In this document: positions 57,666-64,000 of the stretch, in pieces
Layout of the letters: each line of letters starts with the position of its first letter
Numbering within the stretch: the stretch's first letter is position 1
Notes under the pieces: generated by a model
Seen by the model: only the letters and a program-made list of their open reading frames with translations
Told to the model about the DNA's origin: nothing
Database searches by the model: none
From: Apus apus
Lineage: Eukaryota > Chordata > Aves > Apodiformes > Apodidae
Assembly: GCF_020740795.1 (NCBI RefSeq)
Contig: NC_067305.1
Span: 2,542,001-2,606,000 of the forward strand
DNA: 64,000 bases
Reading direction: 5' to 3'
Position numbers and translations under genes: made by a program

Positions 57666-59157
57666 TGCTCTTGGCAGGGCTGCGGGGCCTGTGGCAACAC
57701 CGGGAGCGGCTCTGCCGTTGCCACCCCGAGCATCCCGGGGCTGTCCCTGCCGGGCACCCCCCCCCCGGGATCGATTCATCCCACACACACGGGGGCTGCT
57801 GTGGGGCTGGGGCTGCAGCTGCTCTTCTGCTGCTGGCCAAGGGGGTTCCTGTGCCCTGGCCACCGTCTGAACTTGGCCGTGGCCAAGTTCCCCCACTCAG
57901 GGGGGGCTTTGTCTGTGCTCAGGGAGGAAGGTCCATCCCCCCCAGGTGGTTCCTGAAAGCAAAGAGGGGTGTTTTTTGGTGGTGTTTGTTGGGTTTTTTT
58001 TCTCCTGCTGGAGAGCTGAGGTAGCCTGATGGGCCAGCTGGCCTTGGGCAAGCAGGTGGAGGTGGGCACCAAGGGTGGTGCAGGGACCTGGGGGGATGGC
58101 AGCGAGGTTCTTCCCTCTTCACATGCCCCCGGGGTTGTTGATGGCTTTGGAGCAAGCTGGGGGGGGGGGGGGGAGGCAGGGACCCCAGGCAGCTCTGTGG
58201 CTGAAAGATGCTTCCCAAGGAACCACTGAGGAGCCTGGGCTGAGCTTCTCCCGTGGGGACACGGCGCAGTGACCACGCACCAGGCTCAGCGCTCACCCCT
58301 CTGGGTGTCCAGCAGGTTCAGGGGGGCTCTCCGTGGGGCACCCTGGGCAGCTTTTGAGCTGGAAAGCAGGGAACCTGCCCTCGGAGCAAGGTGCTAAAAC
58401 ATGAAGGCAGTGGCTTTGCTGCAGCCCAGGTCAGGCTGAGGGCACCCACGTTATTCTGGTGGACACCACGAAGCTCGGGGCTGCGATACCCCAAGAGCAT
58501 CTTCCTCCTGCCCCCTTCCCCAACCTTTGCAGAGCTCCCTGGGATGTCTGAAGGCAACAGGGGTATTTTTAACGTGCGTTTTCATTTCCAGCAGGCCTTG
58601 GGAGCCCACAGGCGGTGGCCGGGGCGGTGCTGCTGTCACAGCCTGTGTCTGCTCCCTCCCTCCTCTCCCCTCGCTCGGCTGAGCCATCACATGAGCCCTT
58701 GTTCGGAGCCTTTTGTCTCCCAGCTCCTACACCAGGAGCTGCATTTCGGGGAAACCTCGGCAACCTCTGGCCACAAGCTTACACAGAGATGTTCCTCTAG
58801 GGTTATTTGTCCCGTTTATCCTCCCGGGGTGGGTTTTTAAAAGTCTCCTGTGCTTGGAGATTCGTGTCAGTGCCCCTGGTTTGTTTGAGGGAAATGAGCT
58901 GTATTAATTATTAACTGACTCAGCACCAGCAGCTGCTCTGAGTGACCAGTAGCTGCAAACCCTCCTGCTCACCCCATCACCATCAGCTCCCCCCCCATAA
59001 AGGGTTTTTCCAGGGTCCCTGCTGGAGGGAGGGGGTTTGGTGCCAGCAGGTTTTCAGGGATGCTGAACCTGCTCCAGGAAAACCCTTCAGAAAGCAACAC
59101 TGAGTTTGTGGTGGCACCAGAATCTGGGTTTCCAGGGCAGGGTTTGCACTGACACTT

Positions 59158-59405
59158 TGGGGGTCACATCTCCAGTGGCCACTTGGGGGTCAGTGGGGAT
59201 GGAGACAGTGGCACTTGGTGGGGGGGTCACATCTCCAGTGGCCACCTGGGGGTCAGTGGGGATGGGGACAGTGGCACTTGGTGGGGGGGTCACATCTCCA
59301 GTGGCCACCTGGGGGTCAGTGGGGATGGGGACAGTGGTACTTGGGGGGGGTCACATCTCCAATTGCTACCTGGGGGTCAGTGGGGATGGGGACACTGGCA
59401 GGTCA
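59158..59405. repeat. Approximately 62-bp tandem repeat
   Basis: Four copies beginning GGGTCACATCTCCAGTGGCC; the last is more diverged. Confidence 0.88.
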
Positions 59406-60999
59406 GTGGCACCTGGGTTGGAGCATCATGCTCAGGGTTGCAGAGCAGAGGGTCCTAGAGAATAAAAAGTGTTGGACACGGTCCTGGAGAAGGTGATAAA
59501 TGACAGCAAAATGATACAGGTGCCACTGCCCTCCCTCCCCCCAAAAAAAAACACCAGGGCCTGGGTGGGGGATATGGTGATGCTGCTGAGGGTGGATCCA
59601 TGCTGAACAACTTTGCTCTGTGGGAGCTTGGCAGGGCCATGAACTGGGTGCAGGTGTGTTGGTATCAACGAGCTGCACCCACCTCAGTCCCACCTGCCTA
59701 GCAGGACCTACTCAGGAGGAGTTTTCCCAGCTATTCCCTGGGAAAATCAGCTTCAAATGCGTCTCTGGGCCTGTGAGCAGGAAACAAAAAAGCCGTGTCC
59801 ATCTGAGAGGAGGGAGGTTTGAGCTGTACCATCTGAAGGTGCCATTGGGTTTGACCCTGGAGCTGACATCCTGGCTGTGAAGCTGCTGAGGAAGATTTTC
59901 TCAGTTGAAAAATGGACTTGAAAAACATTTCCTGTGCTCCAGCTGAGCTCTCAGTGCAGTGGCTGTGGGCGTCCTGCTCCCTTAGGGCCTCATCCAGAGG
60001 CCATCAGTCCCTGGGGACCATCAGCAGGCACCAAGGATTGATCCAGAGCCAGCATTTCCAGCAGGGAAGCAGGGACCTGGTGGGCTTTGCTACAGTCTGG
60101 AGCACTGACACTCCCAGGCAAAGCTCTGGCAGCACCGAAGCTCCACAGCTCCAGGAACAGCCACCAGAACGTGGAGGAGCCACGTGGACACAGTGAGCAG
60201 GAAGGTGCTGGTGGGCAGGTCCAGCAAGGCCAGGAGGGATGGGATGGATCCAGGTGCACCTTGTGTCTGATCTCCAGGGAGATTCCCCAGGGAGGTTTGC
60301 TGTGGGAGTCACTGAGCTCTTGGAGAAGAATTAACCCCCAACCAACTGCAGATGTGCATGTTGCAGCCTCTCCCCAGCACGGATTTCTATGATACTGGGA
60401 TTATTAATGATATTTTAGCTATGAATATATTAGTAATAGATTGTGATACCTAATTAATACCTTGATAATATTTCTTCCCTTTTTAACTTTGACATCAAGA
60501 GGCTATTGAGAAATCTCCCCAAGTGAAGGACTTTTTTGGGGGGAGTTGATGTTTGGCTTTTGCCAGTTGGATCCTCACACTGAGGCTCCATGAGGCCAAG
60601 CCCACTAAAATTTTGGGGGCCACCTAATGTAGATGGTGTGAAGGGACTGTCCCCACAGTCCCATCAGCACTGGGCCCTGCTGCCCATGCTCCTGGTTGTG
60701 TGATGGGACCTGCTGCTCCTCTTGGGAACTGCAGGTGGGGGGAGCATCCAGTGAGACCCCCACACACACCCCAGCTGGGATCAGGAGGGGCTGAAGCAGC
60801 TCCTGCCATCCCAGCTTTGGTGGTGCCCAGTGGGGAGGGGGGGGGTCCTGTGGGTTTGGGGGGGATTTTTGGAGATGCTATGGGCATCTCGCCAGAAAGC
60901 AGGAGTCTGGCAATGCCTGGGGTGGGCTGTGCCTGGGGGGGAGCATTTTGGGGGCTTTACAGACACCTCAGGGGGGAGGAGAGGGAAGGGATGGCAATA

Positions 61000-61412
61000 T
61001 CTGGAGCAGCTCTCCTGCAAGCACAGGCTGGGAGAGTTGGGGTGTTCAGCCTGGAGAAGAGAAGGCTCCAGGGAGACCTGAGAGCAGCTTCCAGTGCCTG
61101 AAGGGGCTCCAGGAAAGCTGGGGAGGGACTTGGGACAAAGGCAGGGAGGGAGAGGACAAGGGGGGATGGATGAAAACTGGCAGAGGGAGATTGAGGTTGG
61201 ACATGAGGAGGGAATTCTGGAGTGTGAGGGTGGTGAGAGCCTGGCCCAGGTTGCCCAGGGAAGCTGTGGCTGCCCCATCCCTGGCAGTGTTGAAGGGCAG
61301 GTTGGATGGGGCTTGGAGCAACCTGGGCTGGTGGGAGGTGTCCCTGCCCATGCAGGGGGGTGGATCTAGATGATCTTAATCTCCTTCCAACTCAAATTGT
61401 TCTATGATTCAC
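61000..61412 (+). mobile_element. CR1 LINE 3' fragment (type A)
   Basis: A sense copy nearly identical to 3818-4362 and 31652-32012, ending TTCTATGATTCACG. Confidence 0.88.
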
Positions 61413-61640
61413 GGTCCAACAGCTGCTCCCCTTGGGGGGTGGTGTCACCCACAAAGCCCCCAGGCTGCCCACAGAAATGCTGCAGAGCCCCAGTGACACC
61501 AGCATCTCCTGCCACTTTGGCCTGGGAGGTCCCTGGGCAGGAGGGTCAGTCCTGGAGCCACAGGACACTGTGGAGGAGAGGGAGGCAGTCACCATCTCTC
61601 CATGCCAGCATTTAACCTCTTGCCCTTGTGCTTGGTGCAG

Positions 61641-61774
61641 CATCTCCAGGAGAAGACCCTGTTGGTGACACGTTCCTCACCCCGTGCCCATCCCCGGCCG
61701 GGCCATGAAGACAGAGAAGGATGAGGCTGTGCCCACCTTCTCCCTGGGGGGTAAATACATCAGAGAGGGGGCAG
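61641..61774 (+). CDS. ZNF414: ZNF414 first coding exon (N-terminus)
   Basis: The acceptor gtgcag ends at 61640 and the donor gtgagt follows 61774. The coding part begins at ATG 61705 and reads MKTEKDEAVPTFSLGGKYIR, then EGA in phase 1. This part is not conserved enough for me to confirm by memory; it is chosen by splice sites, Kozak G at -3, the upstream in-frame stop and phase match to 62213. Confidence 0.65.
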
Positions 61775-64000
61775 GTGAGTCCCTTTGGCCCCGTGGGGAG
61801 GCTGGTGAAAGGAGTCAGGCCAGGATGGGAGGGAGAAGCTTTTGCTGCTGTCACTTTGAGGTCCCTTTGGCCAAATCCCACCCCAGCAGGGTGGCTGGGA
61901 GCACCCTGAGGGTGTCCATGGGTGTGCACGGGGCATCACCCAGCACGTTGGAGGCACCAGCAGCTTTTGCCTTCACACCATCAGCTTTTTCTAGAGCACC
62001 TCTTGCCACCCTGAAGGGCTCCTCCCTCTCCAGCACTTTGGTTGCTGATCCTGAGTCAAACCATGACAGCCTTCCAAGCCAGAGCCTGCCCAGTTTCCTG
62101 AAGGACAGGAAGGAGGGTGAAGAAGGAGGTGGTTTAGGCAGGGGATGAGGCTCAACACTGCTTGTGCTGCCTGCTCTGCCTGTACCTGCTCCCAACAGCC
62201 TCTCCCTGGCAGGTTGCAGCGAGGTGGCTCTGCCAGTGGTGAGGGGTGGAGGGACCCCAGCCCAGGAGCTGCGGCCGCTGAAGCGCAGACCTGTCCCAGG
62301 TGAGCCCAACCCCAGCCCTGCCCGGGGAGGTGACACCAGGGCAGGGACCAGGCCAACAGATCTGTCTCCTTCCAGGGAAACATTACCAGTGCTCAAGCTA
62401 CGGCTGCAAACTGGCCTTTCCCACCATGCAGGAGCTCATGGACCACCTGAAGGTTCACTACAGACCCACGCAGTCCCTCGAGGGTAAGGCTGGGACACGC
62501 TGCATTGCTGCAGGGGGCCTGGCAAAGTGGGGCTTGCAGCTGAGGCAGAGCTGGTGCTGGTGCCTGTGCCTCCAGGAGATGCTCCCCAGCACTGGATGGG
62601 AGTGGGGAGAGCATGGGAGGTGCTGGAGACCTACTGGGGGGACAGCCCTGGGGGTGCAGCACAGCCAGGTTGTTGCTGACTCTTCCCTGTGAGGGTGGTG
62701 AGAGCCTGGCCCGGGTTGCCCAGGGAAGCTGTGGCTGCCCCATCCCTGGCAGTGTTGAAGGGCAGGTTGGATGGGGCTTGGAGCAGCCTGGGCTGGTGGG
62801 AGGTGTCCCTGTCCATGCAGGGGGTTGGATCTAGATGATCTTTAGGGTCCCTTCCAACCCAAACCATTCCATGATACTGCACTTTGAACCTGTTTTCTCA
62901 CCAATACCCCATCACCATGTGAGTACTGAGGCTTGTTTCAACTACCAACCCTTCCCTTTTCCCTCCTGAAGAAACAAAACCCCATTTGCACTCTGATTTC
63001 CACACTTAGGCTGGACATCAGGAAAAAGTTCTTCCCTGTGAGGGTGGTGAGACCCTGGCCCAGGTTGCCCAGGGAAGCTGTGGCTGCCCCATCCCTGGCA
63101 GTGTTGAAGGGCAGGTTGGATGGGGCTTGGAGCAGCCTGGGCTGGTGGGAGGTGTCCCTGCCCATCCAGGGGGTTGGGACTGGATGATCTTTTAGGGTCC
63201 CTTCCAACTCAAACCCTTCTGTGATTCTTTGCTCAGGTAAAACCTTCCAGTGCCCCACGCTGGGCTGCACAGAGACCTTCCCCAGCATGCAGGACCTCAT
63301 GGCCCACATGAAGGTGCACTACAAGCCAAACCGCTACTTCAAGTGAGTCCCTCTGGTCCCCTGCCCCATCCCCTGCCCCTCTCCCACCTCCCTGCACCCA
63401 CCTCCCCCCCACACATCCACCCTGGTGGGCACCCAGCAGCTCCCAGGCATCCCCAAGCACTGCAGCTCCCACCTGTGCAGATCCCCCCACATCTTGGAGG
63501 CAAACCCTGGGGGGTGTGGAGGCAGGGGGTGTGTGTGGGTGTGTGTGTTTGTGATGCAGAGGGGACTGTCACCCTGAAATGCCCTTCTCTCTGTCCCTGC
63601 AGGTGTGAGAACTGCCTGCTGCGCTTCCGGACACACCGGTCCCTCTTCAAACACCTCCACGTCTGCTCCGACAGCACCGCCAGCCCCCCGCAACCCCCCA
63701 GAGCTGACAAACCCACCCTGCCTGCTACCTCCTCCTCCACTCTGGAGAAAGAACCCCCGGTCAAACCACCTGAGGGGCTTCCCAAGCTTCCTAACATGAT
63801 CCGACCCCAGGAGCCCGAAGCCGCCCTCCCCGGCACAGACGCTGCCCCGCTGGGCCTCCCCGACCTGCCGGGCTCTCTGCTCTCGCCGCCTTCCCACCCC
63901 TTCCCGCTGCTGGAACCCAACCTTTTCGGGCCGTCAGCCTTGAGTCGGTTCTCGGGACCACCCCCTTCCTCAGTGCCGGGGTCTTTCCTCTCCTACGTGC
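61641..64000 (+). CDS. ZNF414: ZNF414, three-finger zinc-finger protein (3' end beyond window)
   Basis: Coding parts: 61705-61774, 62213-62299, 62376-62483, 63237-63342 and 63603-64000 (open at the edge). These give 256 codons, phase-consistent throughout; 61641-61704 is 5' UTR. Two CX4C...HX3H fingers and one CX2C...HX3C finger are spaced as in remembered human ZNF414. The shared strings CENCLLRFRTHRSLFKHLHV and TQSLEGK and the following proline-rich tail support the name. MYO1F is the neighbour in human as well. The start ATG (61705) has G at -3 and an in-frame TGA 39 bases upstream (61666-61668) in the same exon. Function is poorly known; a nuclear DNA- or RNA-binding role is inferred from the fingers. 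The C-terminal tail is truncated by the window, not broken. Confidence 0.9.
62213..62299 (+). CDS. ZNF414: ZNF414 exon before the zinc fingers
   Basis: It reads CSEVALPVVRGGGTPAQELR and ends PLKRRPVPG across the next junction, resembling the ELRP...RRP..PG segment just before finger 1 in the human protein. Phase is 1 on both sides; acceptor ctggcag, donor gtgagc. Confidence 0.8.
62376..62483 (+). CDS. ZNF414: ZNF414 zinc finger 1 exon
   Basis: It codes KHYQCSSYGCKLAFPTMQEL then MDHLKVHYRPTQSLE. Zinc ligands are Cys58, Cys63, His76 and His80 (numbered from ATG 61705), a CX4C-X12-HX3H finger. Phase is 1 on both sides, so this exon is a symmetric one-finger unit. Confidence 0.9.
62683..62878 (+). 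mobile_element. CR1 LINE 3' fragment (type A) in ZNF414 intron
   Basis: From CTTCCCTGTGAGGGTGGTGA to the tail CATTCCATGATA. Highly similar to the copy 126 bases downstream. Confidence 0.87.
63004..63228 (+). mobile_element. CR1 LINE 3' fragment (type A) abutting ZNF414 finger 2 exon
   Basis: From CTTAGGCTGGACATCAGG to TTCTGTGATTC. The tail ends about eight bases before the exon at 63237. Confidence 0.88.
63237..63342 (+). CDS. ZNF414: ZNF414 zinc finger 2 exon
   Basis: It codes KTFQCPTLGCTETFPSMQDL then MAHMKVHYKPNRYF. Ligands are Cys94, Cys99, His112 and His116. It closely resembles finger 1, suggesting an ancient exon duplication. The acceptor gctcag lies directly after the tail of a CR1 copy, so most of the pyrimidine-rich acceptor context is transposon-derived. 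Confidence 0.92.
63603..64000 (+). CDS. ZNF414: ZNF414 zinc finger 3 and proline-rich tail (partial)
   Basis: It starts KCENCLLRFRTHRSLFKHLH with a CX2C...HX3C finger (Cys125, Cys128, His141, Cys145). A low-complexity Pro/Ser/Leu-rich tail follows and still has an open frame at base 64000. FPLLEP within the tail matches the human protein. The exon is cut only by the window edge. Confidence 0.92.

Larger units (their letters stand above)
57760..61640. other. ZNF414: Probable ZNF414 intron 1 or intergenic sequence
   Basis: No coding exon is supported. Contents are a 62-bp tandem repeat (59158-59405), an AT-rich patch (60385-60490), a full-looking sense CR1 3' piece (61000-61412) and an NF-E2/MARE-like TGACTCAGCA at 58916-58925. 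If the CpG block at 56.4-56.7 kb is the promoter, this is the first intron. Confidence 0.4.

Noticed and set aside
55456-57840. 794-codon antisense open frame across 55.4-57.8 kb
   Set aside because: It is a translation of two minisatellites (SLEHPGGPW-like and RYRYSP-like repeats) with no domain, splice logic or conservation; lack of stops follows from repeat composition.
61094-61369. Recurrent small frame with PGSVEGQVGWGLEQPGLVGG seen at several sites
   Set aside because: It is a translation of the untranslated CR1 3' end, repeated because CR1 is repeated.
53831-61640. Search for PRAM1 or another gene between MYO1F and ZNF414
   Set aside because: No exon-like conserved coding segment was found; PRAM1 lies on the far side of ZNF414 in human.

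Overview
The window looks like bird genomic DNA, probably a gene-dense, GC-rich microchromosome. It has multi-exon genes with GT-AG introns, more than twenty CR1 LINE fragments (mostly 3' ends closing in the ATTCTATGA-like tail typical of avian CR1), and many GC-rich minisatellites. No bacterial, phage or CRISPR feature was seen. The species cannot be fixed from sequence alone.

Three genes lie head-to-tail on the + strand, in the order ADAMTS10 - MYO1F - ZNF414. From memory this matches the order at human 19p13.2 and the conserved block on chicken chromosome 28. (1) ADAMTS10: 22 coding exons from 3635 to 32259, giving 958 residues. The signal-peptide and early prodomain exons lie upstream of the window, so 1-3634 is intron. 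The 3' UTR runs to about 33.9 kb. (2) MYO1F: 28 coding exons from 35356 to 53456, a complete frame of 1,098 residues. Exon 1 carries only the ATG. (3) ZNF414: a partial gene with coding exons from 61705 to the right edge, three zinc fingers, still open at base 64000. A CpG-rich block at 56.43-56.70 kb may be its promoter and untranslated first exon.

Exon borders were set by hand from reading frame, splice-site dinucleotides, phase continuity (every junction keeps frame) and remembered conservation of each family. The proteins do not act in one pathway. ADAMTS10 is a secreted matrix protease-like protein tied to fibrillin microfibrils. MYO1F is a long-tailed class I myosin of immune cells. ZNF414 is a little-studied nuclear zinc-finger protein.

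The rest is repeat. CR1 copies fall into at least two young-looking 3'-end types, several within 10-25 bases of splice sites. A candidate solo LTR lies at 11546-12185. Minisatellites fill MYO1F introns and flank the ZNF414 CpG block. I found no convincing new biological system. The most unusual point is a minisatellite in the intron before the MYO1F SH3 exon that carries five near-copies of that exon's own acceptor, each followed by an immediate in-frame stop. Others are a CR1-built acceptor in ZNF414 and a possible chain of overlapping uORFs ahead of ZNF414.
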